A stretch of DNA of 64,000 bases from Rhopalosiphum padi (Eukaryota > Arthropoda > Insecta > Hemiptera > Aphididae): assembly GCF_020882245.1 (NCBI RefSeq), contig NC_083599.1:16564865-16628864 (forward strand), given 5' to 3'. Below, in pieces: positions 50,101 to 63,450 of the stretch (position 1 is its first letter; the number at the start of each line of letters is the position of its first letter). The notes under the pieces are model-generated. The model worked only from the letters and a program-made list of their open reading frames with translations. It ran no database searches and had not been told where the DNA came from. Made by a program: the position numbers and the translations under genes.

Positions 50101-53100
50101 GCTATTGTCAGTGTTTAGATGTCTATAAGTTAATATAGTTAATTAGTTTAGTTTTACAACAACATCGTGAACTTATATCGTACAATATAATATTATAATA
50201 TACAATAATAATAGATGTCAAATCGATATCATCATTATTTCATTGGTTTCATCACAGTCGATTAATATACCTACGCGTATACATATATTTTTAATATACC
50301 ATAAAAAAATAAAATTACGTTTGCATTTTAATGTAGCTATAATATAATAATATGTATTTCTATATTTGATGGCGAGTGGTCCTCACACAGACTTACATAT
50401 TATATCTATACAAATATTATGTACTGCGCGTGCGGTAGACCGCGGGTCTCGTTTAGCACGACTGAAATAATTACATGTACGCTCGTGTATAAAGATGGCT
50501 TGTACACAGGTGAATGCATTTTTGTGTGTATGAAATTTTCATCAAAAATTGTAAGTCGACCGCATATCGTTGTTCGTTGTTCGACAATCTGTTACAAAAT
50601 GGGTCATTAATATGCAGTTATGGAAATCTGCAGAGGAAATCTATTTTTAGTTTTCTGACCGACAGGGTTTGCACATTACACTATAATAGGTAGGGCTATC
50701 ATATTTTTATTTTTTAATTATATCACACCGTGTAATTATAAAAAAAAAATAATAAATACGTACAACAAAATATTCATAAATATATATATAAAAAATAATA
50801 TGATTACATATGCGAATAGGAAACGCTGTATGTCAAATGGCATCGTGTGCGCGAATGCTCAACGATCGAAATAATCAATTTCCAATAAACTAATAACATA
50901 TTATTATTATTGTCATTACACACATCTTGTTAATTATAAAAATTATGACATAATATTAATATTTTCAAGACCCGATATATTATGATTTAAACGCAAAAGA
51001 TAAATAGTTGCACCCATATAAATATTTTATAATATAACAAAAAGTATATATAGTATATATGTGTGTATTTTACACTATATTATGATGATTTTAAAATGTT
51101 TAATATCTAGCTTATATAAAAGTTAACCGTGACATTTTATTGAATTATTACGCAAGTCATTATGAAACAATAATAATATGAATTATGTTCTACACTGTAA
51201 AATGTGATGCACCAAGTATGCTCATCGGAATTTTTTCATTTAATATTGAATTTATGCAAAATCTATTATACTTAAAAAACTGTTAATATAGTTAAAGATC
51301 ATATTTTATATACTATTTAAGGATTGTCCTTAAGTTAATTATGAGCGAAGAATCTTTAAATAGAACGAAATCTCAAGAATTGAAAATATTATGGTAACTT
51401 CCAAAAATCAGATTTTAAATAATTATGTGATTACGAAGAAAAAAGAGTGTGAGATTGCTTGTTTAGTTCGCCTGTATAATAATAGTATACAAATAAACAA
51501 AGTTATATTGCAATGTATCAATATGTACATAACTCTTATATTATTTTTTTTATCATAATATAAGATTACTATACGTTTTACTATAAATACTCAATATTAC
51601 ATTTTACTTTAAAATAAATTTGTTGATCAAAATTGTACGTTTTGTGCTTTTCAACTATATCTAGTATATTTTGAAATTTAATTTTTAGAAGAAAACACCT
51701 ACCCGACGATGTTGGTGCTTTCTTGTGGTTCTGTTTATTTTTTTCTTATCACGTTATGACACGATTGATACTCGTTACGGCCACTACTTAGATCGTGGGA
51801 CCGTCCATGTGGCAAGAAATTCGTGTGTGGGGTAATGGTAGTGAAGGAAAATAAAAAATAAGAAAATATTGTTGTCAAAATACGAAGAGCTATGACTATA
51901 TGTTTCGGCCAAACCGGTATCGAGATTCCACTCGATTGCATGCTTGACCGACCTGGATAAACGAGCTTGGATTTGATTTTTTTTTTCTTTTGCCTAGATT
52001 CGTCGAAACCTATGAACGAAGACATAATAAAACGAAAATAGTTTTAATAGTATGCATGAACCATATAACATTATATTCTATTAAAACATATCAACGCATC
52101 GTCTGTAAATATAATATATATTATGATATTATTATATTATGTTATCCGTATTTCTTGTATTTTTATCAATTTATCCTACAATATTATCGTGGGTCTAATG
52201 TTAAAACATAAATATCGGTTCTGACCATGTTTGAGAGACTGACATTTCGGTTAAAATCCCATTAATTAGAATCATTTGAATTGTAATTATTTGGTAGTTA
52301 TTGTAGTTATTAACGTGTAAAATTACCACCAAACTATTCTCTACGTCCTAGTTTAGTACTTCCCTATAATAAGTAATTATTGTTTATTTTTTTTTAACAT
52401 ATTTATCAGTTATATGGTTTAAAAGTTTTTTATAACTTATATAAGTTATAACTGAATTAATAGAAAAAAAAAACTTAAGCATTAAAATATGAAATAAAAG
52501 CTTCAATGTGTAGAACGGCAAATGAATATTTTCTACTATTTAGTTTGCACAAATATTTTTTTTTAATTATCATCATTAGTTTAAACATGAAAACAATTAA
52601 AACATAGTGAATACACATAATTTAACTTGTTTTTATTGTTTTCATAGGAGTTTATATTGTATTTATATACACCATTAAACATATTATTATTTTTGAAAGT
52701 ATTAATAACTTTAAAATTCTATTGATTTAATTTTCATTATGTTTTGTATAATTGTATAGAAAAAATATTTTTTAATTGAATAAAAAGTAACTTTTTAATA
52801 TGACATTATATAATATATAGTCCTATTATACAACCAAATTTATCCTATGATGTACTGTATGGTTTCATACAACAATATTCTGTATGCAATTCATGATTTT
52901 ATGAATGTTGCGCATAATTATTATTTGGTTAAATTTTAAATAAGGTAACAAACAAACATATTGATGAGAACGAACGGATAACGGATATTATGCGCAACAA
53001 TATTATTTGAACAATAACCTTCCACCGAAGACATAAACTATAGATTCTAACGAAATAAAATAATAATAAACTATTAATTAATATACGCTATATGTAGTAC

Positions 53101-54640
53101 ATGGTTTATTGCTAGAATTAATTTAGTCAAAGTTAAGCTTCCAATAGAGCATAGAGTTCTGCAAGTTTAAATGTATTGATCTAAGGTTGATTTTAATGTA
53201 TTTGCACCTCGGCATGACTTAATAAAATATGTACGTCAGTCTATTTGATTAGAAAGATCAATAGCGCAAAATTTGTTTCTCTATAACCATGTACGTATTT
53301 TAATTATAAAATGAAATGTTACCAATATCTCAAGTCCTATAACTATATAAAAGTAAATAATTATTGTAATGCGAGTTAAAAACAATTTATTAGTATTTAA
53401 AATAATAAATATAATTATTAGTCAGAGAACTTTTTTTTTTTCAAGTATTGATCCCATAGATTATAAAATAGTACATAATATTATCATATTATAATCCTTA
53501 TCAAAGGCATATTCACTAAGATATTTAGGTATATTAAGTAGCTTCAAAACTTATGAAATAAGAACTGAATTATCATATTTTTTTTATATTCATTATCATC
53601 GAATACAAATTGTATTACCTATGGTGTTATAATATTTGAAAAGCATATTATGTTATTATGAGTATGCAATAATAAATAAATATAATTTATTTGTAGAATA
53701 AATGTTGTTGTTTGTAAATATGGACAGTGACAACAAAACACAGATTCAATAAGACACTGAAAAAAACATAAAAATATATTGATTTCTTGTTAACTGAAAA
53801 TGGATAGTTATAGCTTTTTTTTTATAGACCAGTATAAATTATTATAAATACAAATTATTACGTAGAATGGTGTGATAGTTTTATCGATTTAAAATAGTAA
53901 TTATAATATTCCCAGTTTAATATAAAATGACTGTTTTTAATTTAATATAAATAGGTACAGAAAATGTATAATGCTTTTGTCACAAACATTTTTTTACAAA
54001 AGTAATATAATATTATAACAGTCCTATAGAATTGACGATAAACACAACATCTATATATAAATGTATTTTTTTTTTGTTTTTAAAATTGTCCCATTAATAT
54101 TTTACTGCATTCCCTATTATCAAGTAATTATGAATTCTGGTTGCATATTTCGACTTAATGAGTACATTTCCTTCAGTTACTCTCCGCGTCTGGGAGCTTT
54201 ACAAAAAAATAAAATAAAATAAACGTTAAACTATTGAAATAATTAATGTATTTGCTTTGGAACATTGCATTCTTTTAGTTTCTCCGGCGTTGTGTGTATT
54301 CAAAAATGCATTCGTTAATGATGAAATATGTAAAAATATGTAAACAAAAATTAACTCTTTTCACTCGGAATCTCTCGAAACGCATATTTTAGCGCTCGCT
54401 AAATTCGGTAAATCGTGCGAATAAAAAAAATATGTATTTAAATGTTTTACAAAAATCCAAGCACCGCGTGTATACAAGCTGAACTAGTAAAATGTATACG
54501 CGAAGACGTAATATAAGCTACTTCTCCGCGCATACTGCAATAATGGTTATAATAACGATAAGTAAATTGACGAGATGACATGCTGCAGGCGTACGAGTTA
54601 TACATATTATTATTATTATTATTATGATCAATAATATTTA
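47161..54640. other. Long AT-rich non-coding stretch
   Basis: No gene, RNA gene or transposon that I can name. Small frames at 47204-47467 (plus), 50419-50610 (plus; includes YKDGLYTGECIF across an AG/GTGAAT donor-like site) and 51735-52025 (minus, true ATG, 96 codons, mixed composition) are open but unrecognised. 52200-54300 is especially AT-rich with many homopolymer runs. An ATT tract lies at 54606-54624. Confidence 0.5.
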
Positions 54641-55720
54641 TTATGTGTACGAGGGCCAGTTGCGAAATCAATCGTTTTCGCTAGAGGTGTCTTCTTCGCG
54701 AGTTTCACACTACGCTGTTGTACTGTACACGCGATCGTTCGAGTCGTTGAATTAAGTATTAACACAATATTATGGAGACATAGACAAATGCAGTACACTG
54801 GATCAACCACCACCCTACCCGGCGGCCCACACATAGGTACACACGAATGCGATTGATTCGATAAAAAAATATAAAAAATATAAAACATACTTGCGACACG
54901 GACACAGCACTATAATAATAGTAAGCTGTCTGGCCGTGTGTCCGACGACGAGTATATCTTCCGATCGATTCGCACGAAAAACAGTATATTCTATTATTAT
55001 TATTAGTCCGTTCGTGGACGATCATCGGCCGTATTTTAATCGAATGTAATATTGTATAATATTCATCTCCACACGCCGAACATTCGTCATCCAAACCAGA
55101 AAAACCTGTACGGCACCACCGCAAACTGCATAATATTATTTTTGTATTATGCGTATCGAGATAATATTATAATATTATTATCGTGTTCGATAATATTGTA
55201 ACAACGTAAGGTGTACACGGGCATTTTCCGTGTAGCGACTTGAAACCGATCCCACTTCATTAACCGTAAATCAATGTGTTTTTTTTCCTCTTTTCCTCTC
55301 CACTGACGTAATAAATTACCGACTGATCCGCCGTTAATTTGTTTAATTAAGTCTTTGTTTATGGCTCGGTGACCGCTGTGTACACTATATAGCAGCTACG
55401 CGCGCGCCTCCGGTCGATATATTATCCATATATATATACAAGTAGGTAACTACCATATTATACACGGGTCTCGAAAAACGACGAAACCGCACCGAAATAA
55501 CTCGTTCCAGTGTCACCGTCGCGGTGCTATTATTGCATGCCAAGTCCGTGCACGCGGCTCGTAAACCTCCCAAAAGCGGACACGCGCGTACATACCCCGC
55601 CGAAACCGTGTTCGCCGCGAACGAGCCAATTATTATTATTATTATTATTATTATTGGAGACGACTCTGCGATATCGCGCGTCTATTATGCATAATGCATA
55701 ATATAATATAATCTGCACTC
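54641..55720. other. CpG-rich patch without a supported gene
   Basis: GC-rich sequence with frames on both strands that mirror each other, and an ATT tract at 55629-55655. No domain and no convincing splice-bounded exon. Confidence 0.4.
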
Positions 55721-58700
55721 GTAGGTACTTTCGCAACGACCATAAACCGCATAATATTTTCATTTGTTTAAACGTTATTAAAAACGTACTGATAATATTA
55801 AATTACGCCATCGAGCATATATTTTGTTCTCGGATCCGGTATTTACGCCAAAGTCCAAGGTCCGGAACATACTAAAAATGTGCGGTCGCGTAGCTCGTTA
55901 TTAATTATTATTATGATGGTTTCATTATTTTTCAAACTCAAACCTCAATTTTTTTTTTTTTACAAGCCACGAATATTATATTTTGTTTATAGTTAACTTT
56001 ATTCTCATTATAAATGCTAAATACTATTTTATTATAATATTTTAATTTATAAGTAGGTACATGCTGCGATGCTACGATGAACATAAGTGACGGCATGTTG
56101 CCGATTCCAAAGATGTTTTATACGTTTTATGTTAATCGACGATAATATCGGTATGTACTATGTAGGTATTTGTGTAACTGATAATAACTATAAACTAAAA
56201 ACTATAACTTAATAACTATTTTGGCGATCTTAGAAATTTTGCATTAATAATGTTATAATAAAATCTATCGTAAACCGGTTTGAAAAAAAATTAATTTGTG
56301 TACGTTTTACGTTTTTAAACATGATTATTATTCATTTTACTCTGAATATTACATTTTTTATTATTTGGTTATTTGTGATGTAAAAGAATTATGCATATTT
56401 ATTATATAATATTATGTCGGTAATAATGGTGCTCATAATTGTTATTATATACATACATATAATATTAGCGAACGTCGATATGAAATTGACAATAAGAAAC
56501 AATTATTATTCTGTCTGGTTTTTTTTCTTTTTTTTAAACGATATAATATTATTGTATAACTGTTACGACTTTATTAGATCTTTCTACGCATTTATTTTTA
56601 CTGCATTATTATATCTTACCAATCCAATAAAAACGTTTGTATTTATTTTTTATTTTTTGTAACAATATATTTAAAAAAAACCCCTTATATTCTTGTTGAC
56701 GACTGACAAGGAATTTCATGAAATTATTTCTAGAAAAAAAATAACGCATTTGGTTTTAATTCCCGAGTGATTATGTTTATGAATGAATTCGTTGAGTTGT
56801 TGTCGAGTCTTGTCTGTACTAATAATTCAATACCATATAAAGGAGTAGTCGTTTTTATTTATTCCCCACGTAACGTACTATACGTATATACATATATATA
56901 TTATAATAATATGTTATAGACGTATACTTTATTCATTCGACAAATTATTTAGTGGCCCGTCGTCTTTATACACCTCAACTCCGCTGCAGAGGTACATCAT
57001 AACATTCATAACTATATTGGAATCTTATTTTATCTCGTTAGTCGTTTTCCATTTAAATCTTACTATACATAAACGATAAATTATATTAATAATTCTTATT
57101 GACTGTCTAAACTCTAAATGAACATTATAATGTGTAACTCGTGTTTTTCGTTTATCGCGTTCGAAATGTCTCCGGGTTTCCATAATATTAATATTTATGA
57201 CCGCGTATTTTAACATAACAGTAATAAGTAATAAAATTAAAAACAACATTCTGTATAAAAAAAAAAAAAAATAAAATCGAAATCTTTCGAGCGTATTAAA
57301 ATGCACTTGACTCGAAGACGCCGACCTGGTAAGAAAAAAAAGGAATCCGTAATTTTTGACATAACACGTTGACTATAATGGATGGAGATCGTAGTGGGTA
57401 CCTACTATATGTGTGCGTTTTAAAAATGAAGTGCGCCGATAAGACGACATTTTCGACAACAGAAATGGTCGAGATCTACTCCGAGTGAATATTAATTATA
57501 TATACTATACCACTTAGTAGGTACACCAACACGCATACGCGGCAATACGACGTGAGTTTGTATATCATCCGATGTACATCGGTACAATATATCGATATAG
57601 ACTATAGGTACATCTTAGATCAATAAAGATTTACATACCTATTATATAGTAGTATCGATCGCCGTTCTACGTGCATCTAAATAAATGCATAGGTACGCGT
57701 GTGTGTTTATCGCATATTTCGCTTAATTAATATATATTGTTGTTTGCGTGTACGTCCTTATCAATACAACGTGCATAGTGTGAAACACACACAAATTAAT
57801 TATTATTGACGCATATTATATTATTGAGGGTGTGCCAGCCGCTAGGTGCCTTCCTCTCCATCTCGCGCCACTAAATTATTGTTATGCACGTGACCTAATG
57901 GCGCTATCGCAAGTACATGTTATTATACTATGTTTTATAAGCACAGATCTTAAATAAATATTGATTTAAAAAAAATATGAATTATCGCTATCATATTATT
58001 ATCATATTGGACGACATTATATTCTTATGTGTAATACATTATATAATGCGTGCGTATTGAACGATGTACTTACATAATATATTATACCGAAGTATTTACA
58101 CGTAGGAGGTACATTCAATTACATTATTGCTATAAATGTATACATGCAGAAGCTGATTGGTAAATAACTTTTTTTGTAAATTTGATTAGAACAATAATTT
58201 TTAACAATTTATTTTTGTATATTCAAGATAAAAAATATATTAATTGCATATTTCTGCAGAATAATATAATAAAAGATTAATCATAATTTGTATTTCCTAC
58301 ACATTTAACATATTTACAAAAAGTATACACAAATAATTAAGTATTATAATTATAAGATTATAATGATGAAATTATATCATAAAAATATGTTTGGAAAAAT
58401 GCATGTAAATTTTAAGTACAAACATACTCAATAATTATACCTAGAAATTAAAATTTAAAATTTAATAATTTTTAAAGATCTATTTTCCATAACTAAAATT
58501 TAAATACATACAATTTAAATCAATAATAATTAATTACAATGATGAAAATTGTATTCTCTTTAAAGATATACTATACAGATTGAAATTTAAGAGAATTATT
58601 TTATTAAAACCTAAGGCTGAAAATATATTTTTTCAAAAGTACTATTTTTCCTCAATAATTGTATACTTATGTTTTTAACATATAATTTATCAAATTTTAA

Positions 58701-58927
58701 TACAAAATCGATGTCAATAATTTATTGTATTATTAGTATTCTACAGACAATATTAATTTGGTCTATATTGAATTTGTTATCAATTTAATTTACTTATTTT
58801 TGGAGACGCATATAATATGCAGTCAATTATACTTCACAGCATCGTTATTTGTCACTTCATTTTAATAAAAAGACATTTTAATTACTGGTTTTTCAAAAAA
58901 GTTCTCCTCGCACCTCAAACTACAAGT
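55721..58927. other. AT-rich non-coding stretch
   Basis: No gene is visible. At 57301 an ATG opens a short basic frame (MHLTRRRRP) that meets a strong donor (CTG then GTAAGA, donor at 57329) after 28 bases. It could be a tiny first coding exon but is equally explained by chance. 58100-58900 is strongly AT-rich. Confidence 0.5.
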
Positions 58928-58928
58928 A

Positions 58929-60350
58929 TTTTTTTTTTTTTTTTTTTAAATAATATTTTGACAGATTATAAAATACAATAAATACAATTTATAGTTCTAA
59001 AAAAAATATGAGATTTTAAATATTCTATTATATAATTTATTGCCATTCGCTAACAACAATATGAGGTCGGCCACCGTTAGCCACTATAGCTAAACATCTA
59101 TCTTTTTTTTATTCACACCAGTTAATTTGTGTATATTTTGTACGTCTCTTCGGTGTATTCATATTTTCATCTGTCTTTCTTTCATTTTTTTTTCATTTAT
59201 ATTTATTCCCATAAACGGCATAACCTCTCTAGTAGTTTAGTACCTCCGAGTCAGCTATCATAAAAACATGGCCAAACCATTTCAATCTATTTTCTCTTTT
59301 TCTTATTTTATCCTTTCTAGTCATTCCACACATCCCTATTAGCATTATAATCTTTTATGTATACTCACCCTCTTCAGTGTCTTAATGTAAGCTACCTAAT
59401 ACAACCTAACTATACAAAACGACTGACCCCATAACATCTTTGTAAAATATACCTTTTAATTCCAATGGAGTTCACATGTCACACACAATACCTGACACTT
59501 CTCTCAAATTCATTCATTCACAAATACTTATTCCTAACGTTCAACATTTTTTCTACCACCGGTTCTAAATACTTAAATTTATTTGCTTCACTGCATTCAC
59601 ATACAACGGTATCTCCACCTCCACAATATGCCCAATAACAATTAATCCATTACTTCCCCCAAAATTATACACAATCATCTCTGTTTTACTTTTATTTATC
59701 CTTAATCCCGTCTCTCCAAACGTTATTCTCCGCTATTCCAAATTCGATGACGTTTTGTGAACTCCCACTCATAATATCATATGCTTACCATCTAATGCAC
59801 TCGTATATTTTTTTTTATGATTTTGTTTATTATTTAATAGAATTAGTAAGGGCTCATCGCTGAACCTTGATGCACACAAACGCTTATATTAAATGCTTCA
59901 GTTTTTCCAAATACTCAATCTCTCGTCGTTTCCTCTTCATACATATCCTCTATTATATAACTATAATACCTCTCTTGGAAAATTATCATATGACTTCTCT
60001 CCAGATTTATAGAAATACTTAAAATTACATAAATATCTTTTATTTTCCCTCTAGTCCACTATCTACCTCATACAGAATATAAAGTCTACTGTCAATTTTC
60101 CTGAAATAAAACTTAACTGATAATCATATATATTTTTAACTCTCTTTTCTATGACTTTTTTTCTAGATGTGTGTATTACGAACGTACAAAACGTGTAAGA
60201 CTATAACTGTCCACACTCTTGTGCATCTCCCTTGCCTTAAAATATGGGTACCAAAATATTTTTCTTCTATTTCCCCAAAAGTTTTCCTCTCACCAACATC
60301 TTATTAAATAATTAAATTAATCACTTCATACCATCTTAAGTTACATAAAA
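58929..60350 (-). pseudogene. RTE-like LINE relic with poly(A) tail
   Basis: A decayed non-LTR retrotransposon read from high to low coordinates. In order: YPYFKARGDAQ (about 60230-60260) and an NYRGIKL-type remnant; DYQLSFISGKLTVDFIF (60073-60128), the fingers region; VCVHQGSAMSPY (59846-59881), an unmistakable RT motif; LRINKSKTEMIVYNFGG (about 59657-59708); IPLYVNAVKQ (about 59584-59612); MNLREVSG (about 59491-59517); LELKGIFYKDV (about 59431-59465); then MCGMTRKDKIR and RLKWFGHV (59264-59335). Stops and frame changes are frequent and the FADD catalytic box is not visible. After the coding relic comes an AT-rich 3' region and a 19-base T run (58929-58947), a poly(A) tail on the minus strand. 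The motif set is that of RTE-type elements common in insects and plants. The 5' end is truncated within or just before the RT domain. Confidence 0.8.
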
Positions 60351-60843
60351 TTATTCAAACGTAGGAATATTAAATCTACTTATTTAAAATGTAGGTAAAT
60401 AATAATACAATTTTAATACTTACAACTATTTTGAAACTTTAATTATTTCCACGTTCACAAAAGTAGTAAAAATTTGAACAGCTTTTTTAGAAAAAAAAAG
60501 TAAGTACTTTAATACAATAATTTATAGAAATAAGTAGTTTTGGTATTTGAAAATTTTAATTTTATGAGGAATGGAAAATTATAGATATTAGTGATATTAC
60601 ACATGGCATATGGTTTGTAATATAAATCGTTTAAAACATTAAATAATACCAACTGACCACACTCTATGTTATATATCCACAGTATTTATATACCATTTTT
60701 AAAATGTAACTATATTATAGACTAGTTAATAGTTATAAACTTTTAGATTGTTATAAATCGCATTTATGTAATCCTAAGATCATTGTAATGAATTTAATAT
60801 GTTTATCAGGAATACCTCACATCATTTGTTGTTTTCATGAAGT

Positions 60844-61015
60844 AAAATCTGCTGATTGGGCTGGCCAACTTATTGATCTCCTTAAAATAGCTAACTGTTT
60901 CAAGGAAATAATTATTTAATCAATCTTAGTTACCCGAGCATAAGGACAGTTCCTTATATTGTATAAAATGTGTAATTTCTAATTTGACATATTTACGTAA
61001 ATGGTCATGAATCAA
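60844..61015 (-). pseudogene. Tc1/mariner transposase fragment
   Basis: Three minus-strand blocks in the right order for the C-terminal half of a Tc1-type DDE transposase: LIHDHLRKYVKLEITHFI (60962-61015), RNCPYARVTK (60924-60953) at the place of the QDNxPxH motif that carries the second catalytic Asp (here Arg), and SWPAQSADF (60844-60870), matching the family's WPxQSPDLNPIE block ahead of the last catalytic residue. A stop follows where NPIE would be. A frame change separates the first two blocks. The remainder of the transposase and the inverted termini are not visible. It lies about 0.5 kb upstream of the LINE relic. Confidence 0.55.
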
Positions 61016-62030
61016 AAGATCTGAAGCTTTTAATTTGTTATTTTATTATAGAACAGGCAACGGTATTAATGACTAAAAGTTTTTTATGTTTTTATGAACT
61101 TTAAAAAAAACCTACAATTTTCTGACATATCGTTTTTGAAACATTTAATTAATTTTTTTCAATTAAAAAATTGTTTATTTTGTTTTTTGTCAATATCATT
61201 TAAGCACCTAACTCTATAAAACGTTATTGGATACCAATAATATCACACAGAGCGATTTTCCCGTTTTCTCGTATCAAACTTTATACTCGGTGGTCCGCTC
61301 TATATAAGCAATTATAATATTGTGTAATATTATTATAATATTGCATTGTTGTGTTATAATACGTATACGTGCTCGGCACCATCGATGGGATTGACCCGAT
61401 TGCAGGTTATGGGTAAAAACAGGTGATGGAGATGGAGGGGTATTACCGCTCCTTTATACCCGTGACAATGCAACTTTCGAGAAAACAATATCTATAGTTA
61501 CCTGGACAATAATAATAATAATAATAATAATAATATTTCATTCGTCCCGTTTTATGTATACCGCATTACGACGATACCTATACATTCTATAGACTATAAT
61601 AATTATATTATTCGACTCCGGTTGTCGGCGAAAACAGTCAATATACTCAAATACCTTTGACTGCAACGGTCATCGAGGCAAATCTTCAGTCCGATGATGG
61701 CCTGACGCTGAAGTATAACTAAACTTTTTTTAAACCTAGTACGAGCTTCGTATAAATACCGATGTTGTGAGTGAGGTCGCGAACAAAGTGACGCTATAAG
61801 GTGTATCATAATAATTATCATTATTATATTACCTATCGTCGTGCTAGTGACCGTTCTTAATTATATAAATAGTGTAGAAAATAATTATAATCCATTGTAT
61901 ATCACTGTGCGTCACACGACCGTCACAATCGTGTATAGTAACACACCGCCGACACTTGTCACCATCACAAATATTACGAAATAAAAATCAAAAAAAATCC
62001 GTGTTCGACGTTATATAGGTGGTAATACTG
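61016..62030. other. AT-rich non-coding stretch
   Basis: No gene is visible. An AAT tract lies at 61508-61534 and a short GC-richer patch at 61375-61490. The minus frame at 61603-61821 has no recognisable content. Confidence 0.55.
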
Positions 62031-63450
62031 TCAAATCGAACCTGTCAAACGGCGTGTTTTCGTTTGTGCGAACAACTACGTACGCGAAAACACGCCGACG
62101 ACGCGTGCACGACCCGCCCCGAAGACGTGTATTTCGCCTAACAGCATTGGACTTATCCATCGCACATATTATTATTATATACTATAAGATATACCTACTG
62201 CGTATCGTGCGCGTGTGTGTACGCGATGCGTCTGCGCGTATATCTTCGTGCGATGTGACGGATTTTCGGTCGATCGTTATACCGGCCGACTGGCAAACTC
62301 GGAAGTACGCGCGTGTTTTAAATGTACAACAACAACAATAATATAATAATAATAATAACGTTATCTCGCGCGCCGCCGTGAGACGAATATATTTTTGAGC
62401 TCGCGAAATGTGCGTTTTATTTTCAGTTTGTATTATAATACTGCGCCGCGTGTATCGTCGATTCGCGAGATACGACTCGCGCGCGTATACCATCCACCAA
62501 CAATATAACGCAATAATATATATATATATATATATATGTGTGTGTAGTGTATAATATTGTGTAGGTATATGTATGTATGTATATAGGTAAGGGTAGAACG
62601 ATATGTACGCGCTCGACGACTCCCGAGGGGCCGACATCACCGCCGCCGCCGCCGCTGCTACCGACTGCCGAGTGTATACAGCGGAGTCGCACACCAACAA
62701 ATTAGTCGTCAGCGGAAACTTTCGACAGCCGAGTTTTCCGGTGCGGCGCGGCGTGTCTAATTATAAGCCCGCGTTTCTTCGGGTACATCATATATACCGC
62801 TGCTCCGGCGACCGTTCCACACGCCTCCGCCGCCGCCGCCGCACTCTTCTACCACTTTTTTCCGGCCCCTGTCGGAGAGACGCGCTGCTCGGCGATAATA
62901 ATAATAATAATAGTACTTCGACGACGCGCGTATATTATATAGTCTTCCGACCTAATCTCTCCTGTTTTTTTCTTCTCGCTCGCTCACACTGCCGTTCTCT
63001 CCGTCTGTCTATCTCTCGACCGATTTAATATACGAATATACGCGTATCGCGTAATAATAATAATAATAATAATTGTCAACGCCGCTGCGGCGGCGGCGGC
63101 TGAGGATACAATGCCGGTAAAATATTACGCGTACAATACGCGTAGTCATATACCTATATTACTCGCCATCTGTACCTACCTATATATATAATACGCACTG
63201 CTGGGTATTTCCGTCGCGACTTTTGTCTCGTCCCGCACGACCGCCTCCGCCGCCGCCGCGCGCCCGCTGCAGCAGATTCGAATCTCTCGCGCGGTTTTAC
63301 GGCTGTGGCTGTGGCTGTGGCGGCGACGACGACGACGACGACGACTCTCCATAACGTTATTATAATGATATATTATTATACGGCCGCCGTCGAGTTATGG
63401 TCGCGTACAATATTATACTATTGCCATAATATTATTGTTGTTGTTATTAT
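62031..63450. other. Most GC/CpG-rich patch, dense trinucleotide repeats
   Basis: Repeats include a TA tract (62515-62537), CCG tracts (62639-62656, 62826-62842), AAT tracts (62896-62912, 63052-63073), a CGG tract (63085-63100), three GGCTGT units (63301-63320) and a GAC tract (63323-63344). The 141-codon plus frame at 62603-63028 (MYALDDSRGADITAAAAAATD...) has a true ATG, but its Ala, Arg and Asn runs come from these repeats. The 172-codon minus frame at 62182-62700 runs through the TA tract. Trinucleotide-rich CpG patches of this kind often surround insect promoters and 5' untranslated exons, so a start site nearby is plausible, but none can be placed. Confidence 0.45.

Noticed and set aside
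60820..60920. Plus-strand protein-like stretch HEVKSADWAGQ...IANCFKE
   Set aside because: It is the antisense of the Tc1 WPAQSADF block. The minus strand explains it better.
62182..62700. 172-codon minus-strand open frame
   Set aside because: It runs through TA, AAT and CGG repeats (Tyr-Ile, Leu and Ala runs) and overlaps equally long frames on the other strand.
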